64,000 nucleotides of DNA from Blattamonas nauphoetae (Eukaryota > Preaxostyla > Oxymonadida): the NCBI GenBank assembly GCA_033064195.1, contig JARBJD010000170.1, positions 93,835-157,834 of the forward strand, written 5' to 3'. Position numbers and translations under genes: made by a program. Numbering within the stretch: position 1 is the stretch's first letter; the number at the start of each line of letters is the position of its first letter. Below are positions 22,195-32,504 of this stretch, piece by piece. A model generated the notes under the pieces. It saw only the letters and a program-made list of their open reading frames with translations. It was not told the DNA's origin and did not search any database.

Positions 22195-25100
22195 ATGATT
22201 TTCTTCATAGTTCTCCCTATACTTTTGAGAATATCTTCGTTTCCTTTGGATTCTTCGATTATCGACTTTGATGGACTCCACAGCTTCTCCACTGTTGTGG
22301 ACGAAACGCTCAAAATCCAAACCATCAAAACTCAATCTGGAATCCTTCAAAGTTGTGGGCATGTTCTCGCCCATCAGCATATATCTGTTCTTGGCAATTC
22401 AGGGAACATGACCGTGCTATTGGGATCGCCCAACTCGAACAATTCACTCGTCCATCTTATCAACTCTTCTTTCTCGATCGTGCACTTCGTTCTCGTGGGT
22501 GAGAACGCTTTGTACCTCGAGATGGAGCAAAATTCGTATTGTTCAGTTGAGGATTGTTCCATCTCTCTCTCGGACCGGAATAATTCGATTTCAGTCCAAA
22601 ACTCATTTCTTCTTTTGGGGCGAACATCCTTCATTCATCCGCCAGAAAGTTGTATTCCACTCTCTATCTACACAGACTATTCTTTTGGGAGTTCAATTCT
22701 TTATCATTCAGTTTTGATGCGCAATTTCACGACCTACACCCAGTCCGCTTTTCTGGGTTGTCTGTCCTCGTCTGACGTCTCTACGCTGGACTGTGTCTTT
22801 CAAAATGTGTCCAGTAGATCTGCAACATCGCTTTCACAAGATTGCTCGAACATAGTCGGAACGACGAAAGTGATGAACTTAAATGCCGAAACATGCCGCA
22901 ATCTGCTTTCGGGGAACATTTTCGCCCCTCTCTCCATGTCGTCGTTCTCGATGATCAACTCATCAGCTGTCTCCAACACTGAAACATGGTCTCCGCCACT
23001 GTCTCCAACAGCCACCAATACGACTCGCCAAATCTCGCCCTTCCCGCAATGCCGTGTCGTCCGAAGCAGCTCGTTCATTTCATGCAAAGGCTTGGGCGCG
23101 TTTGGAGGTGCGCTTGCTCTGTTTGGGTCTGCATATGCGGAAATTGAGAAGTCGACATTCCAATGCTGCTCAGTGGAGAACGAAGCGGAAACAGGAAGAA
23201 GGAAAGCGGGAGGAGCGATTTTGGTGTCAGGCCAAGGAGAACAGCAAGTCAGAATCTGGAAATGCACGTTTTCGGAAAACAGAGCTGAGCGAGGAGGAGC
23301 ACTTGTGTTTGTGAACGTCACTCGAATCCAAATTGAAGACTCGTCGTTCACGAAGAACGAGGAAAGTGGGCACGAAGGCAGACGACGACAGGATGGAAGG
23401 AAGGAGGAGAGAGGGGAAGGGGGAGGAGTGTGGGTGTGTGGGAGGATGGACGAGCTGCTTGTGTGTGGAGTTGTGAGTGAAAAGAACATGGCGGAAGGAG
23501 GAGGCTGGCTGAGTGTGAGTTCTCTCGCTCGCACTTCGACGATCTCGTCGTGTCTGTTTTGTGGGAACAGGGCTGAGAGAGCAGGAGGAGGGATGCTGTT
23601 TGGAGGAGAGGGCGACTGCGTGTCGATTGTGTTTGAGTTTTGCCGATTTGTGAGGAATGAGGTGCCAGATCGGATGGGAGGAGAGGCAGTGGGGTCGGAT
23701 GTGTGTTTTGTGGACTGCAGTGCGGACACTGTGGACTCTTCGATGAGTGTGGAGAACTGCTGGTCAACCTCAAACACAGCCCAAATTGGAGTGTTGTCAT
23801 CTGAAGGCGACTTCTCGTCACTCTCACTCCTGTCGACATCTCACGACTCGAACCAGGAAACAGGAAGGACAGTGCATGTGTCCACAAGCGGGACAGACAA
23901 GAGCGGATGTGGGTCAACATCCAACGCTGCTTGTGCGACAGTGGGAGGAGCTGTGACATTGGCAGGCAGCACCAAAATGGAGATTGGAGTTGGAGCAGGC
24001 ACGTTTGGGGAGACAACACCAGTCACACTGCAACTTGACCAGTCGCTCTCGATCACTGGGAATGCCAAGCAATCCACCACACTCACCACTCCAGTCAACT
24101 TCATCACTGTCGATCTGAAGTCGAGTCTGACGCTGTGCAACCTCGTCGTCCATCCGAAGGGAAGACTCCTCGCCTGTTCCGTCGGTGTCGTCTCCCTCTC
24201 CTCCATCGCCATCGCCGACAACGCGAATGTCTTCTCCGACAGCGTCATCCTCCAAATCCACATCAGCCATCTCACAGACTCTCCACACGTGGACAGTCTC
24301 ACTGTCGAAACCCTCACCGCAACATTCGACGGACTCAGACTGGATTTCTGAATTGGGAACAGTCTGGAAAGCGCTGTCCCACCGGAAAGATGGATCGAAT
24401 CCATCAGTTCGTCGGAAGAGGCGGATCTGATGGGCTGCAATAGCACACAAAAGCAGACACTGTCGCTGCTTCCGCTTCTGCGAGGGAAGGAGGTGTTTGT
24501 TGGGAAGGACGGTGACGACGACAACGATGAAATGGACGACTCGCCTCTTCGGACACTCTTCGCAGCATTCACAAAGATGAACGATGAAGAAGTGTCACTT
24601 GGGACGATTGTTGTGTCTGAACTTGCTGTGATCGGGAAGATAATTCATCTTGAAAGAGATGGAAGATTCACTGTTGCGAATGAAGGAGAGAAGAGAGGGC
24701 GAGTGGAGTGCTCAGTTGACGATGGAGGATGGAAGAGGGGAACAAAGCGTGTTGTGGAGGCGATGGTGAGACTGGAGATTGTGTTGCTGAGCTTCTCCGA
24801 ATTGGAGTTCAGTGGATTCGCGTCTCCCGTCGGAATCAACTCCGTCTTCTCCGTCGAAGCCCAATCGACGCTCTCCCTGACAGCATGCTCGATCGCCTCA
24901 TCGCGCGAGATCACACACACTCTGGCGAAAGTGTCACACGATGGCACTTTGCTGATTGATGGTTTGGAAGTGTCGCAGGTGCGATTTGGGGGAAGGGGAG
25001 TGTTTTTGTGGTGGTTTCGAAGGGGAGAGTGGAGATGGAGGGTGGAGAGGTGTCATCGACGTCGCTGGAAGGAGGAGCTGTCGTGTGGGGGTCGACCGAA

Positions 25101-25613
25101 AGTGGGATGGAAGTGACGGGAACGAAGTTTGTGGGATGCACAGGGATGCAGTTTGGGAGTCTGATCCGTGTTTCCGTTTTTGGATGCCGAGTGAGTGTTG
25201 TGAAGTGTGTGTTCGCGGATTGCCGGACAGTGGTTGGGATGGATGAGATGAGAGGGGGCGAGGGGAGAGTGGGAGGCGGATGTGTTGTGATCAAGTTGGG
25301 AGCTCGATCGAAATCGACACGACACTTGCCAGCGTCGTCTGCCGACCTCTCTTCGACACAATTCTTGAATTGTATTCTGACGAGCCCAGCCACACACTCT
25401 TCGTCGTTTGTTGGAGGAAGTGCGTTTCTGATTGTGTCGATGGAGAAGAACGGGAGGATTGCTTTTGTCGAAACAGAAGTGCGACACTGCACGTGTGGAG
25501 AGGGATCGAAGAGAGAAGGGACGGAGGGAGGAGTGATTGTGTGGAGCACGAGTCGTCCTCACACAGATCGGCGCGGAATGAGAGTTGTTGGGTGTGGAGT
25601 AGGCCAACTGTAA
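22195..25613 (+). pseudogene. parallel beta-helix surface protein, interrupted
   Basis: The N-terminus (MIFFIVLPILLRISSFPLD) looks like a signal peptide. It is followed by Ser/Asn-rich sequence and, from about residue 290, repeated Gly-rich strands (GAFGGALALFG, KAGGAILVSG, ERGGALVFVN, GGGWLSVSS, AGGGMLFGG), typical of right-handed parallel beta-helix surface proteins. A later VHVSTSGTDKSGCGS block begins a second domain. The first frame stops at TGA 24349-24351, but the same frame is open immediately after it to 25116. A single-base slip in the G-rich stretch near 24990-25000 then moves the sequence into the frame ending at 25613. With one stop and one frameshift the gene is broken, or the assembly has homopolymer errors. 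Exported adhesin-like proteins are the usual role; that is inference. Confidence 0.75.
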
Positions 25614-25797
25614 CTCCACTCAACTGACTCAATTTCCGCATCCGAGCTTTGATTCAACGAAATACTGACTCCAACACTTTCTGTTTCTTTCGCCACACGG
25701 TCCTCCCTTGACTTATTGCTTATTTTCGCCTTTTTTGACTTTTCCTGATTGGCTTCCGTTGCATCTCCAATTCCACTGTTCGTTTTAGCCTCTCGCC

Positions 25798-25997
25798 ATG
25801 TCAAGTCACATTTCGTTCATCATTTCCTCTCCAAGCTTTGAATCACTCCCACCCACGATTCTCGTTCACCTCGACGGATTGTTGGTGGAGCGTGGGATTC
25901 TCTCGCCCAGCTGTGCTGAATGTCGAAACGCGAGACATTCACCAAAAGGGGACGTTGGAGCCTTCATTGACATGATTAGCGAGTTTCCTTTCATTTG
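25798..25997 (+). CDS. orphan first exon, ~66 codons
   Basis: ATG at 25798 opens a frame of sensible composition (LPPTILVHLDGLLVERGILS) that runs to a canonical donor GTAAGC at 25998. No convincing following exon is found before the 3' flank of family copy 7 begins near 26220. It may be the 5' remnant of a gene cut by the duplication, or the frame may end unspliced at 26082. Unrecognised. Confidence 0.3.
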
Positions 25998-26272
25998 TAA
26001 GCTTCTTTTTTCGTTCTCATTTCTGTTTCACTCATTTTGTTGTGTTTCTTTTTTGGAGCAAACACTTCACCTGCATTGGTGATTGGTGGAGGAGAGAGAA
26101 CGAACAAGGTCTGCAGACACAGACTGAGAAACCCGTAACGAATATCAAACATACAACATGCTTACGTTCATGGGTTGTGCAAACTTTTCTTCAACAATTG
26201 CTTAGAAATGAAATGGTGTTGATAAAACGAAGGCAGAAACGGTTCAAAAGATTTTGTGGTTTTAGTTTGTTT

Positions 26273-27346
26273 TCACCAAAGATTTGGAAGGTTCATGCCC
26301 AGCAGGTTGCTCCATTTGATCGAGGAGGAAACGAGCAATCCTCCGTACCAACTGTTTTTGTCGTTTTGCAGCTTTTCCTCAATCACTTCTTCGGTGCCCT
26401 CCATTCTCAACATCCGATTCACTGTTTTCCACATCTGTCGCACATCTCCCCTTTGTTCGTTCCATTGACGCTGGGTCTGCTTCATTGTGTGCAGAAAATG
26501 TTCGATTGCGTGATCATAGTCGAAGAATGTGAGGCAACTCGGGATCGTGAGAAATAAGGGCATATGAAGAACATTTTCCATTGTCGGTTGATAATAAGAA
26601 GATATCTCGAGGATTTGGGCGAGGAGTTCTAGAAAATTCGTGGATTGCTCACCTTCGATGATCGAAAATCGGTTCACGCACAAATGTCCAATATACTTTT
26701 CCGAAGGGACGACAACTTGGTTCAAAACTGTCTCGTGAACAGCTGGTTGTTCGGAGTCATCTTTAAGTCCGAGGAATTTGAGAATAAATGGAGTTGTGAG
26801 CCTGAGAGATCGGTAGATGGTGAAAAGGAGGTTGGTGTGGCTATCGACTGCTTCTGCAAAGGAAATAGATTGTGGAGCGAGCGTATTGATGAGTTGAACG
26901 ATCAGATCTGCTCTGACGAGAGAAAGGAGTTTTTTCGGTGAACACCTCCAGACCAGTCCGGCGAGCATCTTCATTGTTGTTGTGGTGATTGCTCGATTGG
27001 GTGATGAAACGAGCGTCACAACGAAATGAACGAAAACTGTGAACGAATCATCAGCATTCGATGCAAGGCTGCAGAGAAAATCATCAGCAGAATCTTCGTG
27101 TCGAAAGTTCACATATTTGAGAAACCTTATGGCTTTCGCTTCCAGAGAGCCATTGAGTGCAGGCTGTAACTGCACCGTAGCAACGAGAGACCGAAAGACA
27201 ATTGCCTTTTCAGTATCAGACGCTAGTTTGTCATAGTTCCAAGTCAAGAAAGGAGAACAGTCTGAAAAACATGAAAATGAGTGGGAAGAGATACCAGGGC
27301 AAGGAGAATCAGTTGAGGAATTCTTCTTCGTGTCTACAGCACTCAT
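26273..27346 (-). CDS. HEAT/ARM-like family protein (copy 7), 357 aa
   Basis: Full-length member: FSDCSPFLTWNYDKLAS, VFRSLVATVQLQPALN, FVVTLVSSPNRAI, RADLIVQLINTLAPQSISF, VDSHTNLLFTI, VPSEKYIGHLCVNRFSIIEG, YYQPTMENVLHMPLFLTIPS, NRMLRMEGTEEVIEEKL, ending NLLGMNLPNLW and TAG. Start ATG at 27346, with the TGACCCATAA box 29 nt upstream. It is more diverged than copies 3 and 8, for instance FLTW in place of FLNW. A three-exon host gene begins 214 bp beyond it in the opposite direction. Function unknown. Confidence 0.85.
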   Translation of the reverse strand: MSAVDTKKNSSTDSPCPGISSHSFSCFSDCSPFLTWNYDKLASDTEKAIVFRSLVATVQLQPALNGSLEAKAIRFLKYVNFRHEDSADDFLCSLASNADDSFTVFVHFVVTLVSSPNRAITTTTMKMLAGLVWRCSPKKLLSLVRADLIVQLINTLAPQSISFAEAVDSHTNLLFTIYRSLRLTTPFILKFLGLKDDSEQPAVHETVLNQVVVPSEKYIGHLCVNRFSIIEGEQSTNFLELLAQILEISSYYQPTMENVLHMPLFLTIPSCLTFFDYDHAIEHFLHTMKQTQRQWNEQRGDVRQMWKTVNRMLRMEGTEEVIEEKLQNDKNSWYGGLLVSSSIKWSNLLGMNLPNLW

Positions 27347-27375
27347 TCGGTTTGGTTTCGAGGTTGAATCACTCG

Positions 27376-27385
27376 TTATGGGTCA
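27376..27385 (-). promoter_or_regulatory. TGACCCATAA box upstream of copy 7
   Basis: Exact box on the minus strand, 29 nt before the ATG at 27346. Confidence 0.65.
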
Positions 27386-27559
27386 AAGAAAAATGAGACA
27401 CGCTCAGAATGAGATATTTGATGACAAAACTCGTCCAAAAGGAAGAAACAAACAGCACATCATAATACGCGATACGATCCAGATCAAAATCCGAGAAGTG
27501 TGGTTGATTCATGATGTTTTGGAATAATTGGCCGATCAGGACTCCCTTCAAATTTCGTG

Positions 27560-28692
27560 ATGGATGTCCCGTTACGACCGATTGAATTCAATAGAATCTC
27601 TTCGACAGCCCTTACTGCCAATTCTGTCTCTGCTCGGACAACCAGAGTGTGTTCCCATTTGAATCATCATTCTCTGCCAATTCCCTGAATGTCGTGATCG
27701 TTTTGATAGTGGATTTCCAATCTCTCTGAAATGATGATCAGCATTCTGTCGCCTGAATTTAACAATATTAGAAGAGGGAATTTCCCCGGGATGCTCACAA
27801 TCTTCCCCGAGCCGAACTCACAAGCAAACTACTCCTCCCCAGCGAATATTCTCCACCGATGGGCAAGGGATAACGAGGCGACTCATCAGAAATTAATGTC
27901 TGTCTTTGTATTTTCCCATTTATTTGGTTCAGCACCAACGTGGATCCACTCTCACTCCCATCATCTTTTATTCTTGATTTTCTTAGCTATCTGGCGAAAG
28001 TGTCGGAAGATGATAAACAACTTTCGCTTCCACCTATAAATACCCCTCTAACCGCCCAAACTTCGTTCAATCAATCCGAAAATGATATTCGCCGGAAGTC
28101 TCGGAACCAAGTCAACAACACTCTCAACAATTATCGTCAATCGATGCGCACAGTCACGACTCGCGTCAAACCTATCGCCCCCGCGTCCAATCGCACCCAA
28201 TCCCTCTTTGAAGATCCGGTTATTCTGACGAAACCACAAGTGCCCACACCTCCAGCTCCTGTTAACATCCCCATATCATCACCAGTATCGCCTCCCACTC
28301 GACCATCGATGGATCCGGCGCCACGACCGAAGCCAAATGCTTTGCCGACGAATGTGAAGGAATTGATTCACAAAATGCAGAAAGACGAGAAAGTGAAGCC
28401 GAAGGATGAAGAAGAGAAGAAGGAGAAAGTGGATAAGACGGAGAAAGACGAAAAGAAAGAAAGGAAAGAAAAGGAACGACTCGAGAAACTTGAAAAGGAA
28501 GAAGAGAAAAAACGAAAGAAAGAGGAAGAAGAACAACGTAAAAAGGAAGAAAAAGAACGCAAAAAGGCCGGAAGCAAGAAAGACACCCCACAAGCTGATG
28601 TTCCCATCGCTGCAAGTGCCCCACTCGTCCCAGAATTCAAGCACAAAAGAGCCCTCCCTAAAGCGAAGGCCAGACGAAAGCCACCAGCGTAG
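27560..28692 (+). CDS. three-exon K/E-rich protein, ~344 aa
   Basis: Exons 27560-27646, 27710-27897 and 27933-28692 join in one frame across GT-AG introns of 63 and 35 bp. The N-terminal ~110 residues are globular (ILSPEFNNIRRGNFPGMLTI, SFILDFLSYLAKVSEDD). Next comes a Pro-rich linker, then about 80 residues made almost only of Lys and Glu (predicted single alpha helix or coiled coil), and a basic tail ending KARRKPPA. There is no signal peptide. I do not recognise it; the layout recalls cytoskeleton- or cilium-associated adaptors, but that is only a resemblance. It is convergent with the next gene, 254 bp between the stops. Confidence 0.7.
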
Positions 28693-28946
28693 GTTGACCA
28701 TCGTTCGACGGGGAAAGTTGTATTGGTAGAATCATCTTTATTTGTCCCTTTTTGTCTTGTTCCATCGGCGACACTCTCTGTGAACACTCCTCCTGGAAGG
28801 GTGGGATGTGTGGGAACAGAAAACCGATTATTTTTTTCGTGAGATCGTTGGAATTATGACTATCTTCGTCGTTTGGATAAAAAGAGTGGCGACGAAAGAA
28901 AAAGCGACTTTTTGCTTCAAAAAAGAGATAAACCAAAAATAATGTA

Positions 28947-30153
28947 TCATTTCTTCTTCTTTCCACCCTTTTTCTTCCCCCCTTTCTTCTTCTTTCCCTT
29001 CTTCTTCTTTTTCTTGACGACCTCGACGATTGGCTGGCGACATCCAAAAAGAGCATCAGGAAGCTTCAAAAGACGCTCACCAGGTTCGTATGATGCAGCA
29101 ATGTCGGGAGGAATGAGAGCACTGTAAAGATGAGAAGAGATCGGATAATGACCGGAGAGAGACGAGAAAAATGAAGCATGAAAAGAAGAGAGATTTAACC
29201 AAGGGTACGATAAGAGTTTTATAAAAATAATGAGAAACACACCGAGCAATGACTGCAGACGTGTCTTGTGAGAGTGGGATACCGCTCATTCGGAAGGAAT
29301 CGAAACAGCGTTCGGTGAGTGTCACTGCCGAATGGTTCGAAGTCTAGAAGATAGCATGGGGGATACAAAGGCAAGATAAATGATCATGAGACCGAAAATA
29401 CGATAAAATAGACGGAAAATGAGTTAAAGACGGTGAGGAGTGAAGAGGACGGCAGTAGTGAATATAACGGCCGAATTAGCAAGCAAACAAGAACGATCTG
29501 GACTGTAACAAGAGTCATACAGCGTTAAGAGTGAAAGCTGGATCATCGTGTGTCGGAGTGGGGAGTGTGTTGGCGAGTCTGTTTGTCATGGATGCTGGTC
29601 GGTTGACAAGTCCAGCAATGTCAAGTGATGGAGGAACTGAAGAGAAAGAAATAAATGATCAGTGATATCAATGAAAGAATGATGAATATTGGAGTTATGG
29701 AGAATGGAGGAGATTTCGATGAGGAAAAAATCAATGGTTTTCAACTCCAAAAACGATAATAAAGGACGCACCCAGTTTCGGTTTTGCTTTGACCTTCCCT
29801 CTCGCCCCGGCAGTTCGAGTCTGAGGTCGTGCAGCTGCCCCCTTCGCTTTTGCTCTGATCTTTCCACCAGGAGCTGTTTTAGGCCGAGGAGGATTGAAAA
29901 CCTGATCAAAAAGCAAGTTTGTCACAAGTGGATGGGATGGTTGGGCATTTGGCTTGATTGGGTTGGGAGATGGTTGGTGTGGATTTGGGATTTGGATGAC
30001 AGAATCGTCATGAGTGAGAATGTCTTGTTCATCATCTTCTAATGTATCTTCTCTCTCTAGGTTCTTTGTGTAGGGTGAAAGGTGAATAGATCCTGAGACA
30101 GGTCGACGATGAAGAGGCGACTTAGGCGCGAACAGCTCAACATCGTATTGCAT
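28947..30153 (-). CDS. four-exon Lys-tailed protein, ~257 aa
   Basis: Exons 30153-29772, 29636-29521, 29343-29243 and 29121-28947 join in frame across GT-AG introns of 135, 177 and 121 bp. The first exon is Pro/Lys/Ala-rich and basic. Exons 2-4 encode compact sequence (LDIAGLVNRPASM, CFDSFRMSGIPLSQDTSAV, ALIPPDIAASYEPGERL). The C-terminus is a Lys/Gly run of about 20 residues ending at TGA. The first exon is preceded by ATTATAG, so an additional upstream exon is possible. The ATG lies 110 bp from that of the divergent family paralogue. No family recognised; the Lys tail suggests nucleic-acid or microtubule binding, an inference from charge alone. Confidence 0.7.
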
Positions 30154-30253
30154 CTATAATTATACCAAGAGGTATGAAAACATTCAAATTCAGACATCGA
30201 GAAAGAGCTGTTAAGCGTGATCGACGATATTGTAGAAGAACGCTTTGGATCGA

Positions 30254-30263
30254 TGACCCATAA
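30254..30263 (+). promoter_or_regulatory. TGACCCATAA box between divergent genes
   Basis: Exact family box in the 109-bp gap between two divergent genes, overlapping the first ATG (30263) of the family paralogue. It suggests that the true start may be a later Met (30305 or 30311). Confidence 0.5.
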
Positions 30264-31357
30264 TGGATGCACTTCCACTAATCTTTAAAAGATCCAACTC
30301 TCATATGTCTATGCTAGCTCGCTCAGTACCTCATACTCCCAATATCCCTCGTCAGAACACTGCACATCAACCAGACCAGTCACTCCTTCTGATACCACTT
30401 TCTCACGATGAAGAACATTCTTTTGGAACTATCATGCAGAACGTGGCATCGATCACAAACTACGCAAGGGAGACTGGACGACTCTCGATTGAACAAGAAA
30501 ACGAACTGATGTGGAGCTTGTCCGTGCTGGGCAGAAAGAGCGGATCCCATTGCCGTGAATCATTCTCAAACCTGCAAATGATGCTGAGAACAAAACGAAC
30601 AGAGCTGATCCGGTTTCTAGCAGGAGTTTTTGAGACTATGGGATTTGGGGGTGTTCAGCTAAAGCGAGAAGTGATCAATTTTGTCTGGCTCATCGTGAAA
30701 TGGTTCGGAAGTGGATTTGTGAACCTGACATTAAGATCCCCGCTGATTGAACTGCTGATTAGAACACTCGAACCGTCGAAGATCGACTTTGGAGACGGAG
30801 ATCTTCATTCGATCACGATGAACATTGTGACGTCGATTCTGAGGCTCGGATCGGCAGGAGAGGGAGAAGAAGAGTTGGAGAATGAAAAGACGTTGAATGG
30901 GATGCTTCTGGAGAGAGTAATCATGCCTTTGGAAGAATACCTGATTATCCTGTTTCGGCGGGTGGATGATAACCAAAGCGAATGGTATCTGGAAAGTAAG
31001 GGGAGCGTTCTGGAGGCATTTTCGAGGATTGCAATTGCCGATAAGGGCACGCAGGAGTTCTACTGGAGGATTGGGATGGCTCTTAAAGTTTTTCGGTTGT
31101 TGGCTGACATGGAGAACGATATGGGACAACTTAGCCATCTTGGGGCGCTTTCTCGGCAGTTTTCGTCATGGTCACGTGCACCTGTGGGATTGGAGGAGAT
31201 TCTGAAATGGTTTTTCGGATTTATGGAAGAAGGCGTGATGGATGTCGTTGAAAGCCGAATGGTGTGGATTGCGAGCACGTATGGGAAGAATATCGGAGAT
31301 AGTGTACTGACCTTGCTGTTGGCTGAGGGAGGAAATGTAAAACGGGATCTGGAATGA
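30263..31357 (+). CDS. divergent HEAT/ARM-like family paralogue, 364 aa
   Basis: Same length and order of blocks as the recurrent family but strongly diverged. ERVIMPLEEYLIILFRRVDD corresponds to KQVLIPSEKYICHLCVNR; the region ALKVFRLLADMENDMGQLSH corresponds to VLHMPVFLTIPSCLTFFEND; and MEEGVMDVVESRMVW corresponds to MLRMEGIEDVIEEKL. It lacks the FLNW block. The matching promoter box supports common descent. The start could be 30263 or, if the box must be upstream, 30305 or 30311. Unlike the other copies it sits among ordinary intron-containing genes without duplicated flanks, so it may be the older locus. Function unknown. Confidence 0.75.
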   Translation: MDALPLIFKRSNSHMSMLARSVPHTPNIPRQNTAHQPDQSLLLIPLSHDEEHSFGTIMQNVASITNYARETGRLSIEQENELMWSLSVLGRKSGSHCRESFSNLQMMLRTKRTELIRFLAGVFETMGFGGVQLKREVINFVWLIVKWFGSGFVNLTLRSPLIELLIRTLEPSKIDFGDGDLHSITMNIVTSILRLGSAGEGEEELENEKTLNGMLLERVIMPLEEYLIILFRRVDDNQSEWYLESKGSVLEAFSRIAIADKGTQEFYWRIGMALKVFRLLADMENDMGQLSHLGALSRQFSSWSRAPVGLEEILKWFFGFMEEGVMDVVESRMVWIASTYGKNIGDSVLTLLLAEGGNVKRDLE

Positions 31358-31573
31358 GAACAAAGCTTCTTTTCTCCCTTCATTGTATCATTGATTATAA
31401 TGCGTTGTGAGGATGATTTTGATTTTTTTACATGACCTTCTACTCTTAAATGCGCTCTTAAAGTCGGAATACAGAGTCAAATCCAAACAAACTCATTTCT
31501 GGGCCGATCGTCAACTTCGAGTCACAAAGTGGGATGGTGGGTTCGATCGTAATATTTTTTCAGAAGACAATAC

Positions 31574-32388
31574 ATGTTCTCTCATCCAACTCCCGGGACT
31601 CCAATTGAGACATCAGTGACTTCCAATGACTTTGTCTGTTCTCTTCTTTCCTTTCCGTTCCTGATTTTCCATTCCATTCTGTCATTGTTTAGTACGCGGA
31701 TTTTAAACGACTTGCGACAGATGTAAATGCATTGAAAGGGCAAAATCAGACACTCCGGACTCAGATTGATCAGCAGAATCAGGTGATATCACAGCTGAAG
31801 AGTCAAATTCAACAACAGAATCAGACGACACTCTCAAATCGAGTCGACCAACTGGAAAGAGACCGTGCGGCATCGACACAGAAGATAGGCAATCAGCAGA
31901 AGCAGATTGATCTTCAAAAAGACCAACTCACTGAATCTAAATCGGACGTCGAAAGACTGAAGAAGGAGATCCAGAGATCGACTCAGATGATCGAGCAGCA
32001 GTCTCAGGTGATCGCACAACTGAAGAGTCAACTTCAACAGCAGAATGAAATGATTGATGGACTGAACACAAGAGTCGAAAGTGTAAAGAAAGAAAGTGAA
32101 GAAGCAAGAACGAGCGTGAAACAACAACTCCAAAATCAAATCAGCTCTGCCAGCAGTTCCAATTCGAGCCGGATCTCTTCCCTTTCTTCTCAACTCTCTC
32201 AGATCTCCAGCGAACTGCGACAAATCCAACAAATCAACTCGTCCATCTCGTCAACCGCAAAGGATCTGCAGTCAAAAATCGACAAGGTCAATGCTCGAGT
32301 GAACGACGAGTGTCTCAGAAAAGGATACGGATACCATCTTCAATGTTTGTTTTTCTTTCTTTTGAGCTTGGATGAATCTCAAAGATGA
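31574..32388 (+). CDS. Gln-rich coiled-coil protein, ~251 aa
   Basis: A 20-codon first exon (31574-31633, MFSHPTPGTPIETSVTSNDF) joins in frame to exon 31693-32388 across a 59-bp GT-AG intron. The second exon is one long coiled coil rich in Gln, Ser and Lys, with an internal repeat: QQNQVISQLKSQIQQQNQ near the start is echoed by QQSQVIAQLKSQLQQQNE about 80 residues later. The end (GYGYHLQ, then a hydrophobic stretch to TGA) looks like read-through into an intron, since GTTTG at 32345 and TTCAG at 32410 could be splice sites. A transposon begins 4 bp after that acceptor, so the gene is probably truncated by the insertion. Confidence 0.6.
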
Positions 32389-32413
32389 CATGTTTGCCCG
32401 TTTTGTTCAGATT

Positions 32414-32437
32414 GAATTGTCCCAATAATTTTGAAAA
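32414..32437 (+). repeat. left terminal inverted repeat of the DDE transposon
   Basis: 24 bp starting GAATTGTCCC and ending TTTTGAAAA; exact inverse of 34839-34862. Confidence 0.95.
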
Positions 32438-32504
32438 AATCCATCCGTTTCACAGTGATAACCGAAATGAAAATCTCAATAATGTGTTAAGGATACCATT
32501 GAAC

